Shown: positions 8,562 through 19,388, counted from the first letter of the stretch. The stretch is 56,833 nucleotides of DNA from Triparma columacea (GCA_030267965.1 BRYA01000410.1:1-56833), one strand, 5' to 3'. Numbers and translations are program-made. Notes: generated by a model not told the origin, from the sequence alone.

Positions 8562-10931
8562 ATGAAACGTGTTATAAATCTCATTATGTATCCTGCCCTG
8601 ATAACATCGTTAATACTCTTATATGCTATATTTCCTACAAACTCATTCACAAAATTGAGAATAATAAATACTCGTATACGCGTAAGTACGAGTATTAGAC
8701 ATATTAAATGCTACAAATACACAACCAGCTCGAGCCCCCTATCAGCTTCTCCATCAACTTCTCCATCACCAACGCTCAAAAACGGCAAATTAGACTCTCA
8801 TCCACTTCGTCCACTTAACCCTCATCGACTACACCCTCATCGCATACCCTCAACCTCTCTAAGATCCTCCATTCCACCCCCCTCCCCGCCCACGAAATCC
8901 TCCACCACCTCCACCCCCTTTTCTCAGGAAGCCTTCAACTTCACCAACGTAAAGTACCAGTTCGATGCCTTCAAGACAATGTCCCTCCCATACTTCACCT
9001 CAACCCGTCAAGGCAAAATCGCCTTCGCAACAGTAATCGCTCTAACCTTGCTAAACTCTGGTGTGTCCGTAGCCTTCAGCTACGTGGGGAGGGACTTCTA
9101 CTCAGCCCTATCCTCCAAGGACCCGGAGCAGTTCAACGAGATGCTCCTGAAGTTCTCGGCCGCCCTTACCCTCGGGGTACCCGTATCCGTCTTCTACCGT
9201 TACCAGAGGGAGAAGCTTTCCCTAGAGTGGAGGGAGTGGATGACAACAAGGGTCCTCGACCTTTACTTCTCAAACGGTGTTTACTACGGGGTTGAGAGGG
9301 GTGGTATGGTGGACAACCCTGACCAGCGCATAGCAGAGGACGTAAAGTCCTTCACGGCTTTCTCCCTGACGCTGTTCATAACGGCAGTAACGTCAGTGAT
9401 AGACCTCGCCTCATTCTCGGCCATACTTTACTCAATAAAGCCCTCCCTCTTCCTCGATATCTTCGCTTACGCCCTCTTCGGCACGGTCTCCACGTCGTAC
9501 ATCGGCCGGAGGCTGGGGGGGCTAAACTTTGAGCAGTTGAAAAAGGAGGCTGACTTCAGATACGCCCTCGTCAGGGTCAGGGAGAACGCCGAGGGCATAG
9601 CTTTCTACGAGGGGGAGGACACGGAGGGTGGAGAGGTCGGTGAGAGGTTGGGAAGGGTCGTTGAGAACACGGGGGACGTCATAAAGGCACAGAGGAACCT
9701 GGAGTTCTTCACGACGGCTTACAGGTACTTGATACAGGTCCTACCGGTATCCGTGGTCGCGCCACTGTTCTTCGCGGGTACCATACCACTGGGGGTTGTG
9801 ACGCAGTCGACTTCGGCGTTTAACCACATCCTCTCGGACCTGAGCGTAATCGTTAACCAGTTTGAGAGCTTGAGCCTGTTCAGCGCCGGGATTGGGAGAT
9901 TGAAAGAATTCCTAGACGAGGTGAGAGATCAGTCAAGGAGCGGGGGGAGGGAGGGGGCGACCGCAGAGAGGATTCAATGCGCGCTCGATATTTATATACA
10001 ATACGTGCTCGGTAACATATCCAAAGAACCCTCTCTTCGCTCCTCACACCTCTCTCCTCCCCCCCCCCTCCCATTGCAGGTACAGAGACAGGACGGGGAG
10101 AGGGACGGGGTAGGGATATTGCAGCTCGCCAACGCCACCACCGCCGCCGCCACCACCACTGATGCCGGTGGTAAATCACATCAACCTCAACAAGGGCGAA
10201 TCAATCTCCACACCGACCAGTCTATAGCAAACGATCCCACCTCCATCCTCGAGTTCTCCAACGTCACCGTCTCGACGCCCGACCTTCAGAGGACCCTCGT
10301 TACATCGCTTGACCTCGTAGTCCCCCCCCTTTCCCATCTCTTAATAGTTGGAAATTCAGGTGCCGGTAAATCTTCCCTCCTCCGTTGCGTCGCCGGCCTC
10401 TGGACGAGCGGCGACGGGACCATTACCCGGCCTCCCAACGGGGACTGCTTCTTCCTACCCCAGAAACCGTACTGCCCGCTGGGGAACCTAAGGGAGCAGG
10501 TCCTTTACCCCTCCTTCACAAACGCTACGGACGAAGAGGTTCTAGACATTCTCGCAAAGGTTGACCTCAAGTCCCTCGCGTCTCGAGTTGGTAAAGGCGA
10601 CGAGCACCTTGGCCTTCAGACGACCCTGGACTGGTCGAACACCTTGTCCCTCGGTGAGCAGCAGCGTCTGTCGTTCGCTCGGCTGTTGATGAACAAGCCG
10701 AAGATCGCCATACTAGACGAGGCTACTTCAGCACTGGACGTCAACTCGGAAAAGATCATGTACGAGGCCGTAGGGAAGGTACCGGGGATAACGTATGTGA
10801 GTGTTGGACATAGGCCGAGCCTGGTGGAATACCATGACGTTAAACTTAGATTGATGGGAGAAGGGGATTGGCAAGTTGAGAGGAGGGGGGAGGTGGAGAA
10901 GAGCGGTGGGACTTGGGGAATGAATCCCTAA
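8562..10931 (+). CDS. ABC transporter, SbmA/BacA-ABCD half-transporter, probably plastid
   Basis: Two exons, 8562-9920 and 10080-10931, give 736 residues. The 159-bp intron (GTGAGA to TTGCAG) has no in-frame stop, so unspliced RNA would only add 53 residues. After the leader comes a membrane domain of the SbmA/BacA/ABCD type (TRQGKIAFATVIALTLLNSG, FYRYQREKLSLEWREWMT, DNPDQRIAEDVKSF, and an EGIAFYEGE segment). The ATPase domain has Walker A GNSGAGKSS (about 544), signature LSLGEQQR (about 643), Walker B AILDEATSALD (about 663) and switch His in SVGHRPS. The N terminus is hydrophobic for about 25 residues and then Ser/Thr/Arg-rich. A TNS-F junction resembles the signal-peptide plus Phe-type transit peptide of secondary plastids, so an envelope location is inferred. 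The substrate cannot be read from the sequence. Confidence 0.85.
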   Translation: MKRVINLIMYPALITSLILLYAIFPTNSFTKLRIINTRIRVSTSIRHIKCYKYTTSSSPLSASPSTSPSPTLKNGKLDSHPLRPLNPHRLHPHRIPSTSLRSSIPPPSPPTKSSTTSTPFSQEAFNFTNVKYQFDAFKTMSLPYFTSTRQGKIAFATVIALTLLNSGVSVAFSYVGRDFYSALSSKDPEQFNEMLLKFSAALTLGVPVSVFYRYQREKLSLEWREWMTTRVLDLYFSNGVYYGVERGGMVDNPDQRIAEDVKSFTAFSLTLFITAVTSVIDLASFSAILYSIKPSLFLDIFAYALFGTVSTSYIGRRLGGLNFEQLKKEADFRYALVRVRENAEGIAFYEGEDTEGGEVGERLGRVVENTGDVIKAQRNLEFFTTAYRYLIQVLPVSVVAPLFFAGTIPLGVVTQSTSAFNHILSDLSVIVNQFESLSLFSAGIGRLKEFLDEVRDQSRSGGREGATAERIQCALDIYIQYVLGNISKEPSLRSSHLSPPPPLPLQVQRQDGERDGVGILQLANATTAAATTTDAGGKSHQPQQGRINLHTDQSIANDPTSILEFSNVTVSTPDLQRTLVTSLDLVVPPLSHLLIVGNSGAGKSSLLRCVAGLWTSGDGTITRPPNGDCFFLPQKPYCPLGNLREQVLYPSFTNATDEEVLDILAKVDLKSLASRVGKGDEHLGLQTTLDWSNTLSLGEQQRLSFARLLMNKPKIAILDEATSALDVNSEKIMYEAVGKVPGITYVSVGHRPSLVEYHDVKLRLMGEGDWQVERRGEVEKSGGTWGMNP

Positions 10932-11038
10932 ATTGGTAAGCCCTAATTTGATGAAGATGCTCACTACTCATTTGAAAACAACAAGTTTTAGCAAACATTT
11001 TGGGCATCCCCTGCTTGGCTCTCCTCCTGTCTGTCCAC

Positions 11039-12172
11039 TCAGCGACCCCACTTCGGCCCCTTGTGCACTCTTATGCCCCCCGGCTCGGCCTGGGGCAACA
11101 GTGCGCCCCTATTTAGCTTGAACCCCCCCCCTGGAGGTGGCTTGGGTCGGTTCACTATGTTCTTGCACTGCGGATGAAAGGGGGTAAGCGATGAGGCGTC
11201 GTTGCATTCCGAGACAATCCCTCTGATTATCTCTCCACTCACCTTTGGAATATGTCTTTGAGCAACCAACTCTGAGAAGCTCCTGCCGCAGTGCTCGCAG
11301 TGCACGTATGCGCTCGTCTCGGCGTCGTCGTTTGTTTGAACGAGGGGGAGGGAGGCGAGGTCCTTAGCCTCTCCACCATTCTTGAGGAAGGCTGAAATTT
11401 TCTTTGCGTTTCTTACATTGGTGATGAAGCTCTCGTGCTGAGACCTCCAACTGCTCTTCTTCTTAGTGGCCTCTTGGCTCTCGATGTGAGATGCCATCGT
11501 TCCCCCGCCCCCCCTCCCTCCAAATCTTGTGGCGGGGTTGATGAATTTTGCCCCCCCCTTGCGTTTCCCCCCGGCCATCTTCCTCCCCCTACTTCCCCCC
11601 CTCCCCCCCCCCGAAAATCGTAATTCATCATTGATCTCCTTGGTCCTCTTAGAGGCAATGTCGAACTCCTCGGCCTCGCCTTTCATCTTGATCTTCCTGC
11701 ATATCTTCTGGTGTGTCCCTATCCTGTCTGAGGCAAACTTCCTCCCGCACACAGCGCAAGGAATCCTGCCGTCGGCTTCCGGCTGCCCTGTGCTGATTGG
11801 GGCGGAAAAGTTCTCGTCGTAACCCGTCTTGCCGAATGTTCGGCCTGCCATGCCCTTCCCCGCCCTCCCTCCTGGCCCCCCCAATGATGGCAAGCTTTCG
11901 CTCCCCATGAGAAGTTGCTTGCCCCCATTCGCAACATCGATTCTTCCCCCCTCGCCCTTCCTTCGTCTCCTCTCTGACGCCTTTCTCTCATTGCATCGCC
12001 TCAAGTGCAAATCCATATCATCCTTCCTCACCATCTCATCACAATAGGAGCAGGGGATCTCCAGGTATTGTTGCTTCTTCTTGCAAGCCTTTTCGTGGAA
12101 CTTGAGGCTGGCTGGGAAGAACTTTCCGCCGCACATCCTGCATATTACCGTGTTCCGCACACCCAAGCTCAT
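11039..12172 (-). CDS. C2HC zinc-finger protein, ZC2HC1 type
   Basis: Two exons, 12172-11243 and 11167-11039, give 352 residues. The 75-bp intron (GTGAGT to CCGCAG) has no stop in frame. Splicing is supported because it restores the last zinc finger: CEHCGRSFSELVAQRHIPK is followed directly by CKNIV, giving C-x2-C-x12-H-x4-C. Similar fingers are at residues about 11-30 (CRMCGGKFFPASLKFHEKAC), 41-59 (CSYCDEMVRKDDMDLHLRRC) and about 137-157 (CAVCGRKFASDRIGTHQKIC). The linker regions are basic and Gly-rich. ZC2HC1 proteins are found in flagellate and ciliate lineages and other eukaryotes; their exact role is not settled. The gene ends 107 bp from the convergent ABC gene. Confidence 0.82.
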   Translation of the reverse strand: MSLGVRNTVICRMCGGKFFPASLKFHEKACKKKQQYLEIPCSYCDEMVRKDDMDLHLRRCNERKASERRRRKGEGGRIDVANGGKQLLMGSESLPSLGGPGGRAGKGMAGRTFGKTGYDENFSAPISTGQPEADGRIPCAVCGRKFASDRIGTHQKICRKIKMKGEAEEFDIASKRTKEINDELRFSGGGRGGSRGRKMAGGKRKGGAKFINPATRFGGRGGGGTMASHIESQEATKKKSSWRSQHESFITNVRNAKKISAFLKNGGEAKDLASLPLVQTNDDAETSAYVHCEHCGRSFSELVAQRHIPKVSGEIIRGIVSECNDASSLTPFHPQCKNIVNRPKPPPGGGFKLNRGALLPQAEPGGIRVHKGPKWGR

Positions 12173-12416
12173 CCTCTGTCAAAGTTAGTGCTCCGAGGAG
12201 TCAGGCTTCTACAAACTCCAAGGTCAAACTAGAAGGCTATTTGGTAGAAGGTGCTGTTCCTGAAGCAGTATCCGCTGCCCCGGCCCCTCACTTTCGGATC
12301 TATCCTTAAACTCAACTGACTCTTTTTGCTCAACTTTGGACTTCTCAAAAATCTTCACATAAAACCAGCTTCTATCCTAACTGATTCTTTGTGATCCGTT
12401 GATCTTCGACGCGAAG

Positions 12417-15400
12417 ATGTCCGTCTCGGCGGCTGTCATCTCTCGGCCTGAGTCTGCCAGCTCCCGTGAGTCTTTTCACGACCACCTCGATCCAGTTTCT
12501 CCTGAGAATGATGAGGCTCGGCAATCTATCACACAACTGGATGCAGCAGTGACCGAAGAGGTCGACGCTGAAAGTGCGGTTATTTCTGACGCTAATGAAG
12601 TGCTACCGTCCCCCCCTCCCTTTAATTTAACCAGACCGAAATCCTTCTCCCTTCCTACTTCCACTCCTCAAGAGCATGAAGAACAAACCCACAACCCTAC
12701 CCCTCCCCACGAGTCTTCGTCAAGTATGTCGAGCTCCTCTTTGCTTGAGAGGTACGATCCTGTTGAAGGTCTCTACTACCGGCGGCCCTCATACTCTGCC
12801 CCAAATCAGAATGATCTATCAAAAACTCGGCATCGTCTGAGGGGCGCAACCCTCCCAGCGCTCTTGCGCCGTCTGACTGCACTTGAACTGAGCACGAAGG
12901 ATGATGCCTGGGCATTCTTGACCCGGAGTAGGAGCCTCTTGTCTCCTGTTCACCTTTTAGCTTTCCTAGCGGCGAGGTTCTTCCTTGACACATACCGTCC
13001 ATTTAGGTGAGAACTATAATAATTTAGGCAGAGTAAAAGAGGAATGACGGATTTGTCTCGACCGCTAACGCAATGCTTTCCGCGTTTCCCTTTCGCTCGT
13101 TGCAGTCTTTGCCATCCCTACAACCCACTGTCCCGACACCGCTACACGAACCCTTCGCATCTGTCCAAGACCCGCTCTTTGCTACACGCCATCCACATCC
13201 ACCCTAACTCTAAGTGCCCAATCTCCTTATCAGGGGAGAAACTTTGGCTCCTAAAGACAGAGCACGTCCTCGGACCGGTGTGGGAGCTGGAGGGTCGTAG
13301 TGAGGAAGAGTGGCAACATGCTGTTTTGCTCCCAATCAGGTGTGCTGTTCTCTCACTTCTAGACGTTTACTTGGCGCATTGGGGTTTTGATTTTAACAAT
13401 AGCGTGGCCGGGGGGAGCGTTGGAATGGAAAACGAGACAATGCGTACAGAAGCTGCAATGTGCCTTCGAACCTTCCTCGTTGACGCGGCCGAGTCTGGAG
13501 CCTTGTCCATCTGGGGCTGGAGTCCAAACTCAATTTACATGAATCCAGAAGTAGACTGCCCTGCCCTCTTCGCCCAATTTCCTGCACTGTCTGGAGCAAT
13601 TTGTGCCGCTGTTGCTGCCGACAAGGATAGGAAAAACCGTTCGAAACAGCTCAAGCTGACGACGATGCAGATATCTCAACTGAAGAAGGCGCTCAGGCGC
13701 AACCCTACATTTATAGGGAAGGAGCGTTCCTCAGAAGAATCCTTCGAACCATCGTTTATTGACCCGGACCCTGAACCACCCTCTGCATTTGCTTCCTTCA
13801 AGAGTCATCACGCTAGGGCCGCTGCACTTGCAATCCCAGAGGACACCATGTCTCGCTTGACTTCTCAGGCCGCGTGCGTTGTTGCTGCAGAGCACAAGCT
13901 TAGTCAGGAGGCCTTCCAGTCATGTGTACCGCCTCCTAAGAAATTCCTTGCGAATAGCGTCGATAAGATCATTCTATCAGCGGGGTTTGTTGTTCAAAGG
14001 AATAGCAGCGTCGCTAGTAGCGGCGAGGAGGTATCTGTTGTGGAGGTTGTTGAATCCGTGAAGCAATCTGAGGAGGCCGTTGATGATGCTACGATTAAAA
14101 ATTACGCCTCCGATACTGACGATGATGCAAGTAACTCGCCGTCTACATCATCGATAAATGAACCGTCGATCTACGATAGCCTGAATTCGAATGCAACCAA
14201 TGCGTCGACAGTAGTTCCACGGATGTCAAATGTTTCCACCGCAACTACAGCTTCGACCGCAACAACTTCCAAGTTCTCTTTCTTCTCGAACTCATCCACT
14301 ACATCGACGACCACTTCTAAACTCGGGAAGCGCGCCACACTATTGAAGGCGATGAGGGCTTTGACCGGGACGAGCTCTTTGAGCAACTCCTCCCATGGAG
14401 TCAAGTCCGCTAACTGTCGCCCGTTATCTTACCCCCTGCGGCAGCCATCCGCCTGCTCTTTCCTTCATTTTGACCCTTTGTCAGTGGCCCATCAGCTCAC
14501 CTTGCACCTTCACTTTCTATACGCCTCGATTCCCTTGAGAGAGATCACTCTCGACCTATCATTTTCGCACAGCAAGGACTCAATGGATAAAAATGGGCAG
14601 CCTCACCTCGCAAGATTCAGGAACGAGAGCGAGCGCATACCCAATATTTTCATCTCGGCAATATTAGAGACGGAAACCCAAACGGGGAGGGCCAAGCTGA
14701 TTGCGTTTCTCGTGGAAGTCTGCGAGGAACTCTACAGATCTAGATGCTTGCACGGCCTCATGCTTGTATTGTCCGCTCTTCAAAGCAATCCAATCCATAG
14801 ATTGAAAAAGTCCTGGGGGGCAGCATACACCATGAAGTACTCGGCAGCGCTGGGCCACGAGGAAGGTGGTGAGCTGCCGAATGAAAAGACTGTAATATCA
14901 GTGAAAGAGGGCTACACGAGGCTCCTTGATGTTTGTGGCATCGGGGGGCGAAATCTCTCCCACGTGGCTCACGGGTTCCTCTCCTCTGGCGATGACGATC
15001 ACAGGATTGCCTTCCCGGAGGTTCCTTCGAAGCCCATCATGCCCTTTCTTAATGCTGCATTAGGAACCCTGATACGCTTGAACGAACTGCCCGACGAAAT
15101 TAGATTTGAGAATACTGGCATTACTGACGTTGAGGAGGGTTCCAGCGCGTCGAAGTCCCAACGCCGAAGATCTTCGGGGAGCCTTCTCTCGTTGAAGTCC
15201 AAAAAGAAGGCCGAACTGAAGAGGCGACATCGCGAAAGGATCCTCAACCTTTCTAAGCTCCGCAGGACAGCCTCAATATTCGCCATCCTTCGGTCTTCTC
15301 AACTCAGGACGTTTGACTTCATTCCTTGTCCCAACATACAGTATCACATCCTCAGGGGGTTACAATTCGAAAATCCTGAGGACCAATACCAGCAAAGTCT

Positions 15401-15449
15401 AAAATTGGAGGCTTCGAGGAGAGCGTCTAGCGTAACAACGACCCTTTAA
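12417..15449 (+). CDS. RasGEF (CDC25-homology) exchange factor
   Basis: Two exons, 12417-13006 and 13106-15449, give 977 residues. The junction codon is AG|T and the donor GTGAG puts an immediate stop in retained RNA. Residues about 140-200 (LRGATLPALLRRLTALELS, then AWAFLTRSRSLLSPVHLLAF) resemble the RasGEF N-terminal (REM) motif. The catalytic domain runs from about 650 to 950, with DPLSVAHQLTLHLHFLYASI, ARFRNESERIPNIFISAIL and RSRCLHGLMLVLSALQSN followed by IHRLKKSW, as in CDC25-type catalytic cores. Such proteins load GTP on Ras-family GTPases. A Ser/Thr-rich linker lies between the two. The gene is convergent with the RAB28-like gene (119 bp between stops). True Ras proteins are scarce in algae, so the target GTPase is an open question. 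Confidence 0.85.
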
Positions 15450-15568
15450 TTTTGTAGTTTTCGTATTTAAATGGGATTTATCATGAAATACTACGGCAAT
15501 CTCGTCAAAGTAACTCCACAACGCGATATTTGGAAAGAAACAAGAAATCCCTATCAACTCAACAGATT

Positions 15569-16363
15569 TTAACAAACACTGCATTTATTTGAACACCCCC
15601 CTCCCCCACCCCCCCCCCCCTTTAGCATATTTAAGACATCTTCGTGCGCCTGTTGGTCCTCCTTTTCGATGGCCTCGCTGCCTTTCATTTTCCCTTGGGC
15701 CTCTTTTCCCACGGACACACTGAGGACCTTTTTCGTGAATTCAAGCTCGTACTCTGTCAGCTCAATGCCAATTGACTGGGCGGCCACCTTGTAAAACACA
15801 GTCAGCACATTTTCGCCTGACTGTGCTGACATAAAGAAGCCCCCACTTAAGTCCTCGCCCGTGATGAAACTCGCGTGCTCTCTCTCTTGGACCCTCCTGT
15901 GAGCAATCAAGTCAATCTTATTTCCCACTAAGTACATCGCCGGAAGCTTCACAAGCTTCGGATTCTTCGGTCTCTTGCCTATGGCTGCGAGCGTCTTATT
16001 TTGTTCCTCATTCTCTCTCGTTATTGACGCATTCTGCTCGTCGAAAGCCCTCCTAACCATGGTCAACCAGTCGCTCAAGTCAGCAAAGCTCTGGGGATCT
16101 GTCACGTCGTAGCATAGAAATAAAACTGTACTAGCCACCACATAGTTGCTAAGGTTCTTGCTGCTCAAACTTTGTCCCCCGATGTCCCAAACGGTGCACT
16201 TCACCATGGATCCTCGAAATTCGACAGTCTTTTCAAAGAAGTCACAGCCAACGGTCTGCTTGTACTGTTTAGCAAATCCATCATCCTGGAAACGGTTGAT
16301 AATAGACGTCTTCCCGACCGATCCGTTTCCCACCAGTGTCAGCACAGTCGTTGGTATTGACAT
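15569..16363 (-). CDS. RAB28: RAB28-like small GTPase
   Basis: A single-exon gene of 264 residues. The GTPase motifs are P-loop GNGSVGKTS (residues about 12-20), switch I around KQYKQTVGCDFFEK, switch II with WDIGGQ rather than the usual Rab WDTAGQ, NKID, and SAQSG. The YKQT.G.DFF and WDIGGQ forms and DLSDWLTMVRRA point to the RAB28 branch. In animals RAB28 associates with BBSome and intraflagellar trafficking cargo. There is an insertion of about 20 residues before NKID and an acidic/Gly-rich tail. The C terminus has two cysteines in the form NKCSVC, suitable for prenylation but different from the animal farnesylation box. Convergent with the RasGEF gene and divergent from the LRR gene. Confidence 0.85.
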   Translation of the reverse strand: MSIPTTVLTLVGNGSVGKTSIINRFQDDGFAKQYKQTVGCDFFEKTVEFRGSMVKCTVWDIGGQSLSSKNLSNYVVASTVLFLCYDVTDPQSFADLSDWLTMVRRAFDEQNASITRENEEQNKTLAAIGKRPKNPKLVKLPAMYLVGNKIDLIAHRRVQEREHASFITGEDLSGGFFMSAQSGENVLTVFYKVAAQSIGIELTEYELEFTKKVLSVSVGKEAQGKMKGSEAIEKEDQQAHEDVLNMLKGGGGGGGGCSNKCSVC

Positions 16364-16653
16364 TTAGTCGACTGCTTGAGTAAGCAAGTAGGAATGTGGG
16401 GCCTTTTGGACTTGGGCTCAGGATTCTTTCGGGGGTGGATCAACCTTTGTGAGCGAACGGTATATCAGAAGGGAATGATGGGAATTCTCGACTACAGTAA
16501 TGGGTTAAATTTGACAGCAAAATTTGACAGATTTCAACTATTGCCTGACTTTGCGATTTATTCAACTCTTGTGTGTGTAATCGCCGGTCCGCGCCACATC
16601 TCTTACTGAAACCCGGCCAGATCCTGACTTAATTCCTCGCCATCTTGTTCAAG

Positions 16654-18756
16654 ATGCAGTCAGGCTCAACTGCTCTGGCGCCCCAAGAACAAAACTCCCT
16701 GAACCCGCATGCCCCCCGTCCCCTTCGGCGGACAAAGAAGCTTTTTGGTCTATTCGGGAAGCATAAAGAGTATAATGTTGGCATAATCCCTACCGGGGGT
16801 GATGATGATGATGATGATGACCACCCCAATGTTGGTCAAGATGAGAACAACAACAGCAGGCCAGGCAGTAGAGAATTCGCGGCAAGGAGTTCGATTGTTA
16901 GTTCTGTTCCGTTCGCGTCCCATCGAAACTCAATACAGCGCAGGCAGAGTGCCGGCGTTAATTTGGACCTCTTCGACATGAAGAAGCGTAATCGGTTGGC
17001 AATGAATTACTATGACGATGAGGATAACGTGAAGCTTTGGCAGAGGAAACTATACGAGGAGCCGACCACGTTCAGGAATGAGCATCTAAAGAAGCTCGTC
17101 GGTAGGGAGTACAGTCTCAAGACTTGGTGCTATGAGATTGCGAACAATACAACTGCGGTGGATTTAGTCAGCTACAATTTGAATGAGGTTCCTTTGCCAA
17201 TTTTCGGTATGAAATATTTGACGAAGTTGGATCTGCGCTGGAACAATTTGGTTGAGGTACCCTTTGAAATCGGGGCTTTGACTTGCTTGATTGAGCTCAA
17301 CTTGTCCTTCAACCAGCTTGAGGCACTGCCACCTGAGATTGGGCAAGAAGTGGAAAGGGACGAGCAGGGGCAGATCGTGCAGATCTCAAAGTTTGCAGTT
17401 GGCGGAATGCTCAAATTAGAGTTCATTGACATTAGCAACAACTTGGTTGAGGAAGTCCCTCACACTCTAAGTAGGTTGATGAATTTGAAGGAGTTTGTCT
17501 TTGACAACAACAAGCTCGAACAGTTGCCCGAGGGGATGTCGCGGTGGAAGCTGCTAACCTCCCTCTCCCCACACCAAAACTCGATAATGAAGCTGCCCCA
17601 CGAGATATGCTCGATGGACTGCCTTACATACCTCAACATTTGCAAGAACAAGATTGGGGAGCTGCCCCAAAGCATCGGGAAGCTCGTCAACCTTAGGTAC
17701 CTCGACTGCAGCTTCAACCGGCTGTGCCAGCTTCCAGCCAGCCTGACTCATTTGGAGCACTTGGAGGTTTTGCTTCTCATTGACAACTGCATTGAGCTCC
17801 TACCGAATGACATGGGCAACTTGAGAAAGTTGAAGGAGCTCAATTTGTACCACAACCTGCTGGAGGACCTGCCCGTGAGCATGAAAAACTTAGACCGTGT
17901 GGACGTCGTCGACCTGGACTACAATCCTCTCACGAGCATTCCAGCCCTGATAAGGGACGAAGGTTGGCTGAGCATCAAAGAGTTTCTCACAAGCGATATT
18001 TTGACAAGGCGAAAGATCAAGCTGAGGGACCACACTCAAACAGTCGGTCAGGGGGTCATGGGGAAGGACGTACCCAAGATCGTGGAGCTCCAGATAAAGA
18101 TGGAGGAGAAGAAGAGGATGAAGGAGAAAATGAGGCAAGGGAGGCACTTTAACTTCGAGGCTTTTGAGGACAGGAAAGCCAAGGAGATATTGAGCATCCA
18201 GGTGAGAACACCGAAGATCAACGAGAGCGCCTGGCTACTATTCGAGGGCGAGTCGCACGGGAAGTTCAAGGCCAAGGCAAGGCAAATTCGACAGACCGAG
18301 GCAAACCGTGCCATGTTCGGTGACATTGCCGGTGACATTAGGAAGGCCCTAGAAGAGGAGGAAGATGAAGAGAATGGAGAGGGGGGGGAAGAGGGGGGGG
18401 AAGAGGGGGATAACGACAGCGACGGCAGTCAGGAAGTCAGCATGGACACCGAGATGGAGAAGTTGAACCTTGAAATCGAGAGGGAGAAGAACAGGGGCAA
18501 CCAGACCAAACAGAAGTCAATACTGAAAGGTTTTGGGGTAAAGGGTAAAGGAGAGCGCAAGGCGTCGTCCGGGATGAGTAAGAGAATAAGAAAACTATCC
18601 AGTAGGTCAGGAGGAGGAGGAGGAGATGGAGGCAGGCACTCACCAAGCAGCCCCACCTCCAAGGCCTCCAGCCCCACCAATTCAAAGGCCTCGGCTTCGT
18701 CAATATCGTCGATATCCAAGACCTCCAGGGCCTCAAGGGTCAGAATAAAATTTTAG
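16654..18756 (+). CDS. Leucine-rich repeat protein, Shoc2/Ras-group LRR type
   Basis: A single-exon gene of 700 residues. After a disordered N terminus with a seven-Asp run, about eleven LRRs of the 23-residue Ras-group kind span residues about 165-430 (pattern LxxLxLxxNxLxxLPxxI, for example YLTKLDLRWNNLVEVPFEIG and LVNLRYLDCSFNRLCQLP). One repeat is enlarged by a charged loop EVERDEQGQIVQ. A helical basic region follows, then an acidic EEEDEENGEGG block and a Ser/Lys-rich tail. Repeats of this kind occur in Shoc2/SUR-8 and the plant PIRL proteins, which act as scaffolds in Ras/ROP signalling. The exact family is not certain. No kinase or phosphatase domain is visible. Confidence 0.8.
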   Translation: MQSGSTALAPQEQNSLNPHAPRPLRRTKKLFGLFGKHKEYNVGIIPTGGDDDDDDDHPNVGQDENNNSRPGSREFAARSSIVSSVPFASHRNSIQRRQSAGVNLDLFDMKKRNRLAMNYYDDEDNVKLWQRKLYEEPTTFRNEHLKKLVGREYSLKTWCYEIANNTTAVDLVSYNLNEVPLPIFGMKYLTKLDLRWNNLVEVPFEIGALTCLIELNLSFNQLEALPPEIGQEVERDEQGQIVQISKFAVGGMLKLEFIDISNNLVEEVPHTLSRLMNLKEFVFDNNKLEQLPEGMSRWKLLTSLSPHQNSIMKLPHEICSMDCLTYLNICKNKIGELPQSIGKLVNLRYLDCSFNRLCQLPASLTHLEHLEVLLLIDNCIELLPNDMGNLRKLKELNLYHNLLEDLPVSMKNLDRVDVVDLDYNPLTSIPALIRDEGWLSIKEFLTSDILTRRKIKLRDHTQTVGQGVMGKDVPKIVELQIKMEEKKRMKEKMRQGRHFNFEAFEDRKAKEILSIQVRTPKINESAWLLFEGESHGKFKAKARQIRQTEANRAMFGDIAGDIRKALEEEEDEENGEGGEEGGEEGDNDSDGSQEVSMDTEMEKLNLEIEREKNRGNQTKQKSILKGFGVKGKGERKASSGMSKRIRKLSSRSGGGGGDGGRHSPSSPTSKASSPTNSKASASSISSISKTSRASRVRIKF

Positions 18757-19388
18757 GTGGGAGGTTGGGTGGGGGAAGAGCGGGGAGGGCAGGAATGGGA
18801 GAACAAAACGACGTGAGCGAGCACCGCGTATATTCGGGGTGGCGCGTGAAGCGCCGATGTAAACGTTAGATAACGTGTTGTATGTAAACAAAAAGTATCG
18901 TGTTGCCATCATCACCTTGTCCAACCCTAAATTTAAAAGTGACCCAGAGAGACGTTACTGCTTTCTTTGCCTTGTCAATTGGATCAAATCGCTCTGTGAG
19001 TGTTTGTGAGTGCCATGACGAATTGTTGGGTTTAAATATGACGTAGAAGTCTTGTAGCTGGCTTTAATTGCCGTAATGATAGACTTTCTTGGCAACGCGT
19101 CAACTTTTTGGGTTTTAAAGCAAGGAACCTTCGATCTTCCTGGTTCAGTTTAAGAGGGGAAATTGTGTTTCATAGCGTATTTTTGCGAGAAATGTGTGTG
19201 ATCCCGCTTACCTGTGATGTTTAATTGCGCGTTTTTTTAGATTTATTGGATGATATCCATTTAGACGTTGAAATTTCCTTCCTAACAATGGTAGCCCAAC
19301 GACCATCCTTGATATATAACCAATTCTAACCCAATTCAACTCTCTTCGTTCCTATTGTCTGAATATTACAACAACTATAGTAAAGACG
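18757..19388. other. Intergenic region between LRR and kinesin genes
   Basis: This 632-bp spacer separates two genes on the same strand, so it holds a 3' end and a promoter. A small perfect hairpin, GGCGC-GTGAA-GCGCC, lies near 18840-18855, and an ACGTTA..TAACGT inverted repeat lies close by. The DNA becomes AT-richer towards the kinesin start. I see no coding frame and no RNA gene. Confidence 0.45.
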
